Notes: generated by a model from the sequence alone, not told the origin. A DNA stretch of 64,000 bases from Leptospira langatensis (GCF_004770615.1 NZ_RQER01000007.1:248001-312000); one strand, 5' to 3'. Numbered from the stretch's first letter, positions 46,799-57,899 are shown. Translations and numbers: made by a program.

Positions 46799-47631
46799 GT
46801 ATGGATACCCTCTTCTTTGCGGTATCTAAACTTGCGGGGGCCTTTTTGTTCCCGCTTCCCGCTTGCTTGCTTCTTCTTATTTTCTTTGGGCTGCGGCTTC
46901 CTAAGTTCAAACATAAGGTTTGGATCCTTCTTCCCACCTTATTTCTTTGGGTATGTTCCACTGACAGTTTTTCCCAATGGATGATCTACGGATTGGAGGA
47001 AAACCATCCTCCAGTTAAATGGGAGAAGCTCCAAAACTCCGACGCCATCTTGGTATTAGGCGGAGCCGTGGATAATCTGGCCTTGCATAATGAGCAGGTG
47101 CAATTGACTTCCGCTGCGGAAAGAATGACGGATGCTGTCTTCTTATTTCAAAAGAAGAAGGCTCCGAGGATCGTATTCACTGGTGGTTCCGGAAATCTAT
47201 TCTTCCAAACTAGAAAAGAATCCGATTCGGCAGCACTATTCTTTCGTTCATTAGGTGTGCCGAACCATTCTATTTTCTTGGAAACCGAAAGTAGGAATAC
47301 CAAGGAAAACGCGGAAATGACTGCCGAGTTATTCCGTAAGAAAGGTTGGAAATCCGCAATACTCATCACTTCTGCATTTCATATGGAAAGGTCTATTTTG
47401 GTTTTCCAAAAGACCGGTTTAGATATCAGGCCTTGGCCTACGGATTATCGCTCTCGGGTGAAGGTGCTAACCATCGATGATTTTGTTCCTTCTTCTCAAA
47501 GTCTGGAGAATACGAGTATCGCTTGGAAGGAGAGGATCGGCCTCTTCGTTTATAAGCTTAGGGAGAGTATTTCCACTTTTCTTCCCCTCCGCTTCCGATA
47601 TCCTTGGTCTAAGAACTGGACTTCGGCCTAA
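46795..47631 (+). CDS. DUF218 (YdcF/ElyC-like) membrane protein
   Basis: The start is GTG 46795, overlapping the tautomerase stop; ATG 46801 two codons on is also possible. The 278-residue protein has two N-terminal membrane spans and a DUF218 domain ('DAILVLGGAVDN', 'RIVFTGGSGN', 'ETESRNTKENAEM', 'ILITSAFHMERS'). ElyC/SanA/YdcF proteins act in envelope or peptidoglycan homeostasis, but the biochemistry is not settled. It ends two bases before ccmE. Confidence 0.88.
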   Translation: MSMDTLFFAVSKLAGAFLFPLPACLLLLIFFGLRLPKFKHKVWILLPTLFLWVCSTDSFSQWMIYGLEENHPPVKWEKLQNSDAILVLGGAVDNLALHNEQVQLTSAAERMTDAVFLFQKKKAPRIVFTGGSGNLFFQTRKESDSAALFFRSLGVPNHSIFLETESRNTKENAEMTAELFRKKGWKSAILITSAFHMERSILVFQKTGLDIRPWPTDYRSRVKVLTIDDFVPSSQSLENTSIAWKERIGLFVYKLRESISTFLPLRFRYPWSKNWTSA

Positions 47632-47633
47632 AT

Positions 47634-48038
47634 ATGAACCTTAAATTTACTGTGCTTGCGAGCGTGATCGGACTCTCTCTGGCATCTATTGCTTTTTTCT
47701 CTTCCAAAGAAACCTCTTATACCCTACTAGACGCCTCCGAACTGGCGGCTCATCCCGCTAAGTACGAACCGGACGAACTCTTAAGAGTCAGAGGCTTCGT
47801 GAAATTGGGCAGCCTGATCCGAGAAGGAAAGACCGCAAAATTCACTCTTCAATTGAACGAGAAGGAAGTCCCCGTTTACTTTACTGGAGCCACTCTTCTT
47901 CCGGATGCTTTTAAGGAAGGAGCTAGGGCCAGAGTGGATGGTGCCTGGAAAAACGGGGTACTGGTAGCCGACAAAGTGGAGGCTAAATGTGCTTCCAAAT
48001 ACGAGGCAGGATACCAGGGAGAAGAGAAAGAATATTAA
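47634..48038 (+). CDS. ccmE: Cytochrome c maturation haem chaperone CcmE, CxxxY type
   Basis: The 134-residue protein has an N-terminal membrane anchor and the CcmE OB-fold ('LRVRGFVKLGSLI', 'TLQLNEKEVPVYFTGATLLPDAFKEGARARVDGAW'). The haem-binding site aligns 'EAKCASKYE' with E. coli 'LAKHDENY', so Cys119-x3-Tyr123 stands where His-x3-Tyr is usual. Cys-type CcmE is known from archaea and deltaproteobacteria. It precedes ccmF by 34 bases. Confidence 0.92.
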   Translation: MNLKFTVLASVIGLSLASIAFFSSKETSYTLLDASELAAHPAKYEPDELLRVRGFVKLGSLIREGKTAKFTLQLNEKEVPVYFTGATLLPDAFKEGARARVDGAWKNGVLVADKVEAKCASKYEAGYQGEEKEY

Positions 48039-48072
48039 AGATTTATTATATATTTAGCTTCAGGATTTTTCA

Positions 48073-50252
<2,180 letters not shown>

Positions 50253-50256
<4 letters not shown>

Positions 50257-50837
50257 AGGCTCGTACATTCATAGATTTTAGATCCATCCTGGTCGCGGCC
50301 TTCGTATTCGCGGTTTCGGCTTCTTCTTCCTTGGTTGCGGATTCCACATTTACCAATCTAACGGAGCCGAATCAGATCCGGACCTTTCACGATGTAACGG
50401 ACAGGATCCGATGCATCTGCATTCCTTCGATCCCGATCAAGAGCTGTTCCTTTAACAATTGCACCGTATCTGCCAAACTTAAACTGTTCATAGAGAATCG
50501 GATCCGTGCAGGAGAGGACGCGGATACCATAGTGAATAAAATGGTGCATGGCTTCGGACCGGAAGTAGTCACCGATCCCATCGTGGCAAAATTTATAGAG
50601 AACGGAAACCAGGGAATGGCCCAAAGCATAGTGGTGGGTTTCGGTCCTGACATCCTTGCCAAGCCGGATTCCACTTGGATCGATCTTAGCATAGCTGCAG
50701 CAGGGGCCTTAGGAGTACTTTTAATGTATCTCTATCTGAAAAGAAGGACCGCACCGAAGGCGGCCATTGCCACAGAAGTGGATGGTGATTCTTCCTTTCA
50801 CAGATATATCTCAGAAATCGAGGAAAAACAAAAATAG
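50253..50837 (+). CDS. CcmH-like protein with an atypical four-Cys motif
   Basis: The 194-residue protein begins with a signal or anchor and then has a CcmH-type three-helix module: 'DRIRCICIPSIP' to 'FIENRIRAGEDADTIVNKMVHGFGPEVV' aligns with the CcmH 'LRCPxCxxxxI...vre.i..G.sdeeI...mv.ryG' pattern. The redox motif is RC-x-C (Cys54, Cys56), not C-x2-C, and two more Cys (65 and 70) follow. A membrane helix is at about 148-165. It presumably handles apocytochrome thiols, but the redox chemistry may differ. Confidence 0.8.
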
Positions 50838-51232
50838 TGGATTTCTTATTAATTTTCTTTTATATACTTTTGGTCGGATTACTGGTCTCCCCTTTCCTAT
50901 ACGTTGCCTTCGTTGTGGAGCATAAAGAGTTAGAGACGGAAACGGAACGCTCCGAGTTATTCGATAGAAGAGCAATCCTTTTAGATAATTTAAAAGATCT
51001 TAAAATAGAATTCGATACCGGAAAACTGACCGAACAGGAATTCAAATCCATCTCTGCAGGACTGATCCAGGAATTAGAAGAGCAGGACAAAAAGATCGAA
51101 TTAGGACCGATTGCAAAGCCGCAACCGATCCAAACGGCATCAACTGCCAAGTTCTGTCATAATTGCGGATTTAAAATCGAGATTTCCGGAGCTAAGTTCT
51201 GTCCCGAATGCGGGACCAAGCTGATCGCTTAA
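50837..51232 (+). CDS. CcmI-like membrane protein with zinc ribbon
   Basis: The start is GTG 50837, one base into the previous stop. The 131-residue protein has a membrane span (1-25), a CcmI-like stretch 'LKDLKIEFDTGKLTEQEFKSI', a linker, and a C-terminal zinc ribbon with Cys107/110 and 122/125. CcmI brings apocytochrome to the lyase. The zinc-ribbon end replaces the usual TPR domain, an arrangement I do not recognise from model systems. It ends the ccm unit. Confidence 0.7.
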   Translation: MDFLLIFFYILLVGLLVSPFLYVAFVVEHKELETETERSELFDRRAILLDNLKDLKIEFDTGKLTEQEFKSISAGLIQELEEQDKKIELGPIAKPQPIQTASTAKFCHNCGFKIEISGAKFCPECGTKLIA

Positions 51233-51245
51233 GATCTGAAAAGAA

Positions 51246-51524
51246 TTAAGAATGTCTTTTGCGGAGCTCTTCTACCACGTCGGTAAGAGATAAGCCTCTC
51301 TCGACCAGAAGAACTTGCAAGTGGAAGAGTAGATCCGCCGACTCATGAGTGAGTTCTTTCTTGTCCGCGTTCTTGGCGGCGATAATGACTTCTCCAGCTT
51401 CTTCTCCCACTTTCTTTAGGATCCGATCCACGCCGCTTCGGAAGAGATCGGCAGTATATGATTTTTCAGGTAATTCCTCTTTGCGTTTTTTCAGGATCTG
51501 CTCTAACTGAAGTAGGAATTCCAT
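51246..51524 (-). CDS. hisE: Phosphoribosyl-ATP pyrophosphatase
   Basis: The ATG at 51524 has GGGGG six bases upstream and gives 92 residues, the usual HisE length; a longer frame from 51587 has no support. The MazG-like helical fold shows '[19 protein letters not shown]' (E-x2-E-x-x-E metal motif) and '[13 protein letters not shown]'. It removes pyrophosphate from phosphoribosyl-ATP in histidine synthesis. No other his genes are adjacent; HisI is elsewhere. Confidence 0.93.
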   Translation of the reverse strand: MEFLLQLEQILKKRKEELPEKSYTADLFRSGVDRILKKVGEEAGEVIIAAKNADKKELTHESADLLFHLQVLLVERGLSLTDVVEELRKRHS

Positions 51525-51639
51525 CATTTCCCCCGGAGATACTTCGAATATTCGGGCAGCTACCTGCGGGTAAACAAAAATTCTCAAATTCCCGTTTCCT
51601 TAAGATCAGCCCGGGTAAAAAAAGGTCGAAGAGAATAGC

Positions 51640-52479
51640 ATGCGTCCCTTCTTTCCATTCCTCCCCACTCTGATCGTCCTAACTACCTTCTTCTTTACGA
51701 ACAATCTATTCTCGGAAGTAAAATGGGAAAGCTCTGTAGAAGGCGCCTTCACTAAGGCCAAGAAGGAAGGCAAACCCATCTTCATAGATGTGTATGCGGA
51801 TTGGTGCGGTTATTGTAAGACATTGAAAAAAGAGATCTATCCTAAGAAGGAAGTTCAGGCAGAGCTTTCTAATTTCGTTCTTCTCTCTTTGGATGGGGAT
51901 CGTTTTCCGAACCTAAAGAGAAAATACCAGGTCAGCGGTTACCCGACTCTTCTATTTTTGGACAAGAACGGTAGCCTAACGGAGAAGATCGCGGGAATGC
52001 CCGACAGAAGAATGGTGGTCCGTACCTTAAAGTCTGCCTTCTCCAAGAGAGACCAGGAGAGTACTCTACTTGCTCAAGTTTCCAAGGACCCGGAAAATAA
52101 TCTTCTCCTCTTGAAATTGGGAGAGTATTATTTCGAGGCAAAGGAATACCAAAAGGCGGCAGAGTATTTTTATAGATCCTTTGCCTCCGAAGACCCAAGG
52201 ACTCCGGAAAATCGTCACAAGGCTCTATTCAATCTAGGAGTGAGCTTCTCCGAGCTAAAGAATTGGGAGAAGACTATAAAGACCTTTTCTCTCTATTTGG
52301 ACAAATTCCCAACTGGTTCCGCTCAGGCAGCTTACTATTTTAGAGGATCGGCATACAAGGCCTTGGGAAAAAGATCGGAGGCGGAATCCGATCTGAAGAA
52401 GGCCCTGGAACTCACTTCTAATCCAGAAGAAAAGAAAGAGATCCAAGACCTTTTAAGATCTCTCGGATCAGACCGGTAG
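51640..52479 (+). CDS. Exported thioredoxin-TPR protein
   Basis: The 279-residue protein has a signal peptide (about 1-25) and a thioredoxin domain with 'DWCGYCK' (Cys56, Cys59) and cis-Pro 'SGYPTLLF'. TPR-like repeats follow from about 150 to 275. It is likely a periplasmic disulfide protein; fused TPRs suggest protein-protein contacts. It overlaps the convergent ugd gene by 12 bases. Confidence 0.88.
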   Translation: MRPFFPFLPTLIVLTTFFFTNNLFSEVKWESSVEGAFTKAKKEGKPIFIDVYADWCGYCKTLKKEIYPKKEVQAELSNFVLLSLDGDRFPNLKRKYQVSGYPTLLFLDKNGSLTEKIAGMPDRRMVVRTLKSAFSKRDQESTLLAQVSKDPENNLLLLKLGEYYFEAKEYQKAAEYFYRSFASEDPRTPENRHKALFNLGVSFSELKNWEKTIKTFSLYLDKFPTGSAQAAYYFRGSAYKALGKRSEAESDLKKALELTSNPEEKKEIQDLLRSLGSDR

Positions 52480-53778
52480 CTTACCGATCGAGAAGTATTT
52501 AAATCCTTCTTTCTTCATCTGCTCCGGACGATATTGGTTCCTACCGTCAAAGATCACATGAGACTTCATTAGTTTCTTAACACGGGAGAAATCAGGTTCT
52601 CTGAACTCTCTCCATTCCGTAAGAAGAAGAAGCGCATCCGCATCCTGAAGTGCTTCGTACGCATCCTTCGCATACTCCACTTTTCCTTTGAAATAGTATT
52701 CTGAAGTTTCTTTAGCGACCGGATCGAACGCCTTGAGATGAGCGCCTTCTTCATGCAATTTTAATAATAGAGGAATGGAAGGAGCCTCTCTCATATCGTC
52801 GGTTCCGGGTTTGAAAGCAAGGCCCCAAATCGCGATCTTTTTACCCTTCACTCCGCCTTTACCGTAAAACTTCTCTATCTTCTCGAAGAGGCGGACTTTT
52901 TGGTCCTCGTTTACGGTTTCCACTTCGCGAATGATGCGTAACGGAGTAGAATATTGCTCGGAAGTACGGATCAGAGCGCGCACATCCTTAGGAAAGCAAG
53001 AGCCGCCGTAACCGATCCCTGCATATAGGAACTGTCTTCCGATCCTGGAATCTGTTCCCATTCCTTTGCGAACATCCTCGTAGTCTGCACCTACGGACTC
53101 GCAAAGATTTGCGACCTCATTTGCAAAAGAGATCTTAGTGGCAAGGAATGCGTTACACGCATATTTAGTCAGCTCCGCGGAAAGAGTGCTCATCTTGATG
53201 ATCGGGTTTCCGTTCAAAACGAAAGGGGAATAAAGTTGCGCAACCAGATCTCCCGCTCTCTCGCTATCAGCGCCGATCACCACTCTTTCCGGTTTCATGA
53301 AGTCGTCGATCGCAGCGCCTTCCTTCAAGAATTCCGGATTAGAGACCACATCGAATTCGTGCTTTGTGTTCTTGGAGATGATCTCTTTTACTTTCGCCGC
53401 GGTTCCTACAGGAACGGTGGACTTGTCCACGATCACCTTGTAACCGTTCATCGATTTACCGATCGCTTCCGCGACCGCGAAGACTGCAGTCAGATCCGCG
53501 GAACCGTCTTGGGATGTAGGAGTTCCTACAGCGATAAAAATGATCTCGGAGCTCTCCACCGCTTCTTGGGTGGAAGTACTGAATTCCAGACGATTCTCTT
53601 TTCGATTGCTAAGAACCAGCTCGGAAAGGCCCGGTTCGTAAATAGGAATGATTCCGTTTTTAAGATCCTCTATTTTCTTAGAGTCCTTATCTACGCAGAT
53701 CACGTTGTTCCCGAATTCGGCGAAGCAAGCTCCTGCCACAAGACCTACGTATCCGCTACCAATTACACAAACTCTCAT
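52468..53778 (-). CDS. ugd: UDP-glucose 6-dehydrogenase
   Basis: The 436-residue protein shows the N-terminal Rossmann motif 'GSGYVGLVAGACFAEFG', 'GTPTSQDGSADLTAV', the catalytic Cys in 'GYGGSCFPKDVRAL' and the C-terminal 'LAFKPGTDDMREAPSI'. It oxidises UDP-glucose to UDP-glucuronate. With the polysaccharide ABC exporter just upstream on the same strand, it supplies a uronic acid for a surface glycan. Confidence 0.95.
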   Translation of the reverse strand: MRVCVIGSGYVGLVAGACFAEFGNNVICVDKDSKKIEDLKNGIIPIYEPGLSELVLSNRKENRLEFSTSTQEAVESSEIIFIAVGTPTSQDGSADLTAVFAVAEAIGKSMNGYKVIVDKSTVPVGTAAKVKEIISKNTKHEFDVVSNPEFLKEGAAIDDFMKPERVVIGADSERAGDLVAQLYSPFVLNGNPIIKMSTLSAELTKYACNAFLATKISFANEVANLCESVGADYEDVRKGMGTDSRIGRQFLYAGIGYGGSCFPKDVRALIRTSEQYSTPLRIIREVETVNEDQKVRLFEKIEKFYGKGGVKGKKIAIWGLAFKPGTDDMREAPSIPLLLKLHEEGAHLKAFDPVAKETSEYYFKGKVEYAKDAYEALQDADALLLLTEWREFREPDFSRVKKLMKSHVIFDGRNQYRPEQMKKEGFKYFSIGKLPV

Positions 53779-53820
53779 ACGGAAACCAGAATCCTTTCAA
53801 ATAGGAGGCTGGGAAGGAAT

Positions 53821-55023
53821 TTATAGAGGAAAATCGCCTTTTTTCGACTCCACTTGGACCGGGATCCAAGCCGCCCCCTCAAATTTAGGAAGATCCAATC
53901 TTTCTAATTCGAACTGCAGGATCCCATCCTTCCAAAGATAGGAACCTTCTGCATGACTCTCTCCGGAATGAAGCGCAATCCCTAGAGAATATTTTCCAGG
54001 AGAAAGATTGAGAGGAAAACGAAAGCTCACCTGAACATTCTCTCCGAGAGAAATATCCTTTTGTCTTCCGCCGATATGATAGGTATTCGTACCGAACACT
54101 CGGATCCCTCTATGATCGTCTATATGAAAGCCCACGGTCAGATCGGTGATAGGAGCTCGAAAGCTCACTTTGACAGTCAGTTCCGTTTCTGCTCCCACAG
54201 GAAGAATGGGAGGATTTAGCTTCCCAGCATGTAGAATTCCTACCTGCAGGTTTTCCACCAAGGACTTGCTATCCTCTATCTTTGTATTTCCTTCCAGAGA
54301 AGAAGAGGCGATGATCTGCATGTATTCTCGAAAACCGTCGATCGGGTTCCCATCGAATACGAGTTTGCCTTTTTCCAATACGAGCAAACGGGTGCAAACG
54401 GACTTTAAGAGTTCGAGATCATGGCTCACGATAAGGGTCAGAGTCCCGTCCTCCGCAAACTTACGGAACCTACCTAAGCTTTTTTGCTGGAAACTCGCAT
54501 CCCCCACGGCCAAGGCTTCGTCCACGATCAGAATATCGGGCCTCTTTGCAGTCGCTAAAGCAAAGCCAAGCCTCATTGTCATTCCCGACGAATAATTCTT
54601 TAAAGGAGTATTACGAAATTCTGATAAACCGGAAAACTTGAAGATCTCTTCGGAAGAATCCAATAATTCCTGCGGGTCCAAACCCCAGACTAGACCGTTA
54701 TAATACAGGTTCTCTTCTCCCGAAAGTTCCGGATTGAATCCTACTCCGAGTTCCAGGATGGAACGGACCGTGCCCTTCTTCTCGAGTTTGCCCGAATCTG
54801 GCTTGGAGACCCCCGTCAATAATTTGAGTAAGGTGGACTTGCCGGCACCATTCCTGCCTATAATGCCGATCACTTCGCCTTTTTCAGCGGAAAACGAGAT
54901 CCCATCCAGTGCCTTGTATTTCACATCCAGTCCGAAATAACCGAAGCTCAAGGCGCTAATCAAGCGATTGAGAGGTTTGCTGTACCCCTGGTAGGTCTTG
55001 GAGAGATTCTCTATCTTAATCAA
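53821..55023 (-). CDS. Polysaccharide ABC exporter ATPase (Wzt/TagH-like) with C-terminal carbohydrate-binding domain
   Basis: The 400-residue protein has Walker A 'GRNGAGKS', signature 'NYSSGMTMR', Walker B 'ILIVDEALAVGD' and His 'IVSHD' in the N-terminal 240 residues. A C-terminal beta domain (about 255-395) of the Wzt type recognises the glycan end in O-antigen exporters. Its ATG overlaps the permease stop. The gene order wzm-wzt-ugd is consistent with a surface polysaccharide pathway. Confidence 0.92.
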   Translation of the reverse strand: MIKIENLSKTYQGYSKPLNRLISALSFGYFGLDVKYKALDGISFSAEKGEVIGIIGRNGAGKSTLLKLLTGVSKPDSGKLEKKGTVRSILELGVGFNPELSGEENLYYNGLVWGLDPQELLDSSEEIFKFSGLSEFRNTPLKNYSSGMTMRLGFALATAKRPDILIVDEALAVGDASFQQKSLGRFRKFAEDGTLTLIVSHDLELLKSVCTRLLVLEKGKLVFDGNPIDGFREYMQIIASSSLEGNTKIEDSKSLVENLQVGILHAGKLNPPILPVGAETELTVKVSFRAPITDLTVGFHIDDHRGIRVFGTNTYHIGGRQKDISLGENVQVSFRFPLNLSPGKYSLGIALHSGESHAEGSYLWKDGILQFELERLDLPKFEGAAWIPVQVESKKGDFPL

Positions 55024-55787
55024 AGGTGATCCAATACGATTTGATTTAGTTTGGCCCTGCTCAAGAAAAAGATCGCCAAGAATAAGATCAGGAAAGGAAA
55101 GAAGTCGGCAAATGTGGCTTTGGACTCATACCCCGAAAGAAGAAAAGAACGGAATGTCTCTAAAGGGAAGAAAAGAGGATTAAACAAATTCAGTTTTCCT
55201 AATATTCCTTTGGATTCGTATAGGATAGGAAGCCCCCAAAATAGGAACTGAGTCATCAATCGGACCAAAGGAGAAATATCCCGGAGAATAATATTAATTC
55301 TCGCTAAATAACTCTGGAGACAGGCTATGAAAAGCCCAGTGCAGAAAACGCAAAGAAATGCGAGAGGAAGGCCGGCTCCTAACTTTCCCGCCCAAGCGAG
55401 AAATAGGAATATGGGGACTGCAGTAATCGCCCAATGTAATAAAAACTGAATGAAAGGGATCCAAAGAAAGATCTCCGGTCCCAAAGGAGAACGCTTGATC
55501 AATTGGCGATTATCTGTGAGGATCCCGGTCCCACGTATTAAATATTCCTGCAATGGGATCCAAAATAACAAGCCACTGAGAACGTAAGCAAAATAGCCGA
55601 GAGGATCTTCCCCTTGGGATCGAATTCCTAAGAAATAAAAAACAACGGTATAGATCAGTATGAGGCTTAGATTCTGAAGGAACATCCAGGTCAAACCGAG
55701 GGCGGACCCAGCATATTGTAAGGCGTAGTCTCTGCGAACTAGAACGAGTAAGATCCTGAATTTACGTAAGAAGTCGGACTGAAACAC
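55020..55787 (-). CDS. Polysaccharide ABC exporter permease (Wzm/TagG-like)
   Basis: The start is GTG 55787. The 255-residue protein has six membrane helices in the ABC-2 pattern with 'RRDYALQYAGSALGLTWMFLQNL' at the front and 'LFNPLFFPLETFRSFLLSG' near the end, typical of Wzm/TagG. It overlaps the ATPase gene by ATGA. It exports a lipid-linked glycan across the inner membrane. Confidence 0.92.
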   Translation of the reverse strand: MFQSDFLRKFRILLVLVRRDYALQYAGSALGLTWMFLQNLSLILIYTVVFYFLGIRSQGEDPLGYFAYVLSGLLFWIPLQEYLIRGTGILTDNRQLIKRSPLGPEIFLWIPFIQFLLHWAITAVPIFLFLAWAGKLGAGLPLAFLCVFCTGLFIACLQSYLARINIILRDISPLVRLMTQFLFWGLPILYESKGILGKLNLFNPLFFPLETFRSFLLSGYESKATFADFFPFLILFLAIFFLSRAKLNQIVLDHL

Positions 55788-55831
55788 CCTGAAACCCGAG
55801 ACTCGAAGTCTTGTTGGAGAGTGAAATCGAG

Positions 55832-56503
55832 TCAGCTCTCATCTAGCCGAGTAGAATGTTTGCAGGAAAAGATCCCGTCAATTCCAAAAATCCAATGGTC
55901 CAAAAGATCCACATCCAGATCGGAGAGTATCTCCTTTAATCTGAGATACACGTTCCAGTCTTCTTGGCTAGGATAGCAGACCATGCCGGGATGATTGTGT
56001 GCGAGTATGGCCTGGGTAGCCTCGTCGTTTAAGATAATCCTCACTAGATCTCTGGGCAGGACTCCTACTTCTTCTAGACTTCCTTTGGAAACAATCTCCG
56101 CTCGAAGCAAATGTCCTGCCGGAGAAACAGTAGCGAGTACGAAACATTCCCTTTTTAAGGGAGAAAAGACCGCGCGAAGATACCCGCAAAGATCCGCAGG
56201 ATTGTATCCTGTCATTCGGATGGATTTATATTTTAAGCGCTTGGAAAGCTCTAAAGCGGCAAGTAGAGTGGTTGTCTTTGCCTTGCCGAGCCCGGCAATA
56301 TTCAAATTTCGAGAAATATCGGAAGCAAGAAGGCCTCCTAATCCCTGAGAAGCTTTTAGGATATCACGACTTAAGTCCTCAATAGAAAGACCTCGGTTCC
56401 CCTTACCTAAAAGAACGGCTATCAGTTCCCAGTCTTCTAGACTCTCCGCATCGTACAATATGCGGGTCCGCGGATCAGGTTCTGAACCCCAACGCAAAGC
56501 CAA
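55832..56503 (-). CDS. radC: RadC-like JAB-domain protein
   Basis: The 223-residue protein has the N-terminal helix-hairpin-helix-like part ('LEDWELIAVLLGKGNRGLS') and JAB domain with 'HNHPGMVCYPSQED', in which the canonical 'HNHPSGDPxPS..D' is changed in the middle but keeps both His and the Asp. The start is TTG 56503 with no good Shine-Dalgarno sequence, and the preceding codons are GTC and the TGA of the small upstream gene in the same frame, so translation is probably coupled. RadC's role in repair is uncertain. Confidence 0.85.
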   Translation of the reverse strand: MALRWGSEPDPRTRILYDAESLEDWELIAVLLGKGNRGLSIEDLSRDILKASQGLGGLLASDISRNLNIAGLGKAKTTTLLAALELSKRLKYKSIRMTGYNPADLCGYLRAVFSPLKRECFVLATVSPAGHLLRAEIVSKGSLEEVGVLPRDLVRIILNDEATQAILAHNHPGMVCYPSQEDWNVYLRLKEILSDLDVDLLDHWIFGIDGIFSCKHSTRLDES

Positions 56504-56506
56504 GAC

Positions 56507-56731
56507 TCAAATCTTTTTTAGATTCTTTTTGCTGAGCTCGGATAAGGTTTCGGAGAACCAGTTTCCATCTTGGACCAGATCGCCTTGAAAGGACTCCTCT
56601 AGATAGTCCGCAAATGTCTTGGTATCTGGATCCACGGAGCGAACTTTTTCTCTCCAATCAAACCCAGCACCTGTCAGACCTTTTCGGCTTCTCTCGTAAG
56701 CCCCAGAATCTTGTAGAGATCGAATCATCAT
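56507..56731 (-). CDS. Small protein of unknown function upstream of radC
   Basis: This 74-residue, charged, soluble frame has a good GGGAGAG Shine-Dalgarno sequence before ATGATG (56729-56731 or the next ATG). No domain is recognised. Its TGA stop (56507-56509) is in the same frame as radC, with only GTC between the stop and the radC TTG. It may be an independent small protein or a coupling peptide; readthrough would give a fusion. Confidence 0.6.
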   Translation of the reverse strand: MMIRSLQDSGAYERSRKGLTGAGFDWREKVRSVDPDTKTFADYLEESFQGDLVQDGNWFSETLSELSKKNLKKI

Positions 56732-56857
56732 ACTTTCTCTCCCTCGCCTAGTTAGACGACATAAATTGAATTTTGCACACTAATAATCTACTAAACGGTT
56801 ATTTATATACTATACGAATTTATAGCTACCGTCAAGCGTTTACTTCTCTTTTTGCAA

Positions 56858-56933
56858 GGAATTTCCGGAATTTCCAGTCCGAAGCACCTCCCTGCTTGCA
56901 ATTCATTCTATCTAGGCCCCGGACAAATCCGGG
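56858..56933. other. Tandem GGAATTTCC and a CCCGGA hairpin in a divergent gap
   Basis: GGAATTTCC occurs twice in tandem at 56858-56875. CCCGGA (56918-56923) pairs with TCCGGG (56928-56933) across CAAA. They lie in the 286-base gap between the divergent small gene and the envelope genes. The role is unknown. Confidence 0.35.
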
Positions 56934-57017
56934 AGCTTGCGATCCAAATTCTCTGAAAAAAGGGGGCTTCCCCAAAAATCCTCTCTCCAACTCCTTGTTT
57001 TCCCACCTGCCTTCGAG

Positions 57018-57899
57018 ATGAGGCTCCGAAATATTATACTCCTCCTTCTTCCTATAAGCAGCGTCTGGGGAAGAGCCGCCGATCTACCGAATGAATTCCT
57101 ATTACGGCCCTGGTGGAGCGGCGGAGAAATATCCGTTTTTGGGATTTCAGGACCAGGGAACCCGAAAGAAGCCGGAGCAATCCTGCAGGTCCCCTTTTGG
57201 AAAACGCAAGTCCGCAGTTCCAGATTCGTTTGGGTGGGAGGGGACCGAACCAACTCATTCTCCCAGATCTTCGGCCTGGGTCACAGGATCAAATTGGATC
57301 GGGACATCGGGTTGGAATTCCAACTCTTAGGAAGTCCGGGAGAAAGCGGCTTCTTCTTAGGGAGCCTGGGAGCACACACAAGATATGTTAGTTTAGATTT
57401 TTTGAATAGAAGAAGTTCGGAAGGGACTTCGATCGGAGCACTTCTTCGATCCGATCCAAACTCTGCGTTCAGGCTAAGTCTATCCTATGAAAGAACAAAA
57501 ACGAATGCGGGGATCTGGGAGGATAAGATCTCCTTGGGCTTCACTTGGGGAATAGACCGCTTCTTAGGAGATGCACAATTTCAGGAAAAGGAGAAAGACT
57601 TTATAGGTTACGCAAGCCTCGGCTTCTCACCCTTCCCCTCAGAAGAGAAAGCGGAAGAAATCTCCTCCGACAAAGGATCAAACCGCAGAATACCTAATTC
57701 AAAGAAAGAAGAACAATCCTATCCTTCCTTAGAAACAGAAGAGCTCTTAAAATACGGTTTTTCGATCGGAGAGTCACTTGAGATCGCAGGACATTCCCGC
57801 CAGTCACAGATAAAATTTAAAGCCTTCTTAGGGTCCCTTCCCGAGGCGAAAAGAAGAAAAATAGAGGCATTGATCCGCAAGAAAAGAGGCCTGAAATGA
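57018..57899 (+). CDS. Exported protein of unknown function, first of a pair
   Basis: The ATG at 57018 gives a signal peptide ('LRNIILLLLPISSVWGRA') and 293 residues; the in-frame ATG at 56937 lies in a 27-codon stretch without sense. After the signal the sequence has alternating polar/hydrophobic strands with aromatic residues ('VWVGGDRTNSFSQIFGLGHRIKLDRDIGLEFQLLG'), suggestive of outer-membrane beta strands, then a charged C-terminal region. It overlaps the next gene by ATGA. Confidence 0.65.
   Translation: MRLRNIILLLLPISSVWGRAADLPNEFLLRPWWSGGEISVFGISGPGNPKEAGAILQVPFWKTQVRSSRFVWVGGDRTNSFSQIFGLGHRIKLDRDIGLEFQLLGSPGESGFFLGSLGAHTRYVSLDFLNRRSSEGTSIGALLRSDPNSAFRLSLSYERTKTNAGIWEDKISLGFTWGIDRFLGDAQFQEKEKDFIGYASLGFSPFPSEEKAEEISSDKGSNRRIPNSKKEEQSYPSLETEELLKYGFSIGESLEIAGHSRQSQIKFKAFLGSLPEAKRRKIEALIRKKRGLK

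Noticed and set aside
51525..51587. Longer start for hisE
   Set aside because: The ATG at 51524 has a strong binding site and gives normal HisE length.
53236..53826. 196-codon plus-strand frame antisense to ugd
   Set aside because: Shadow of a conserved gene; no recognisable protein.
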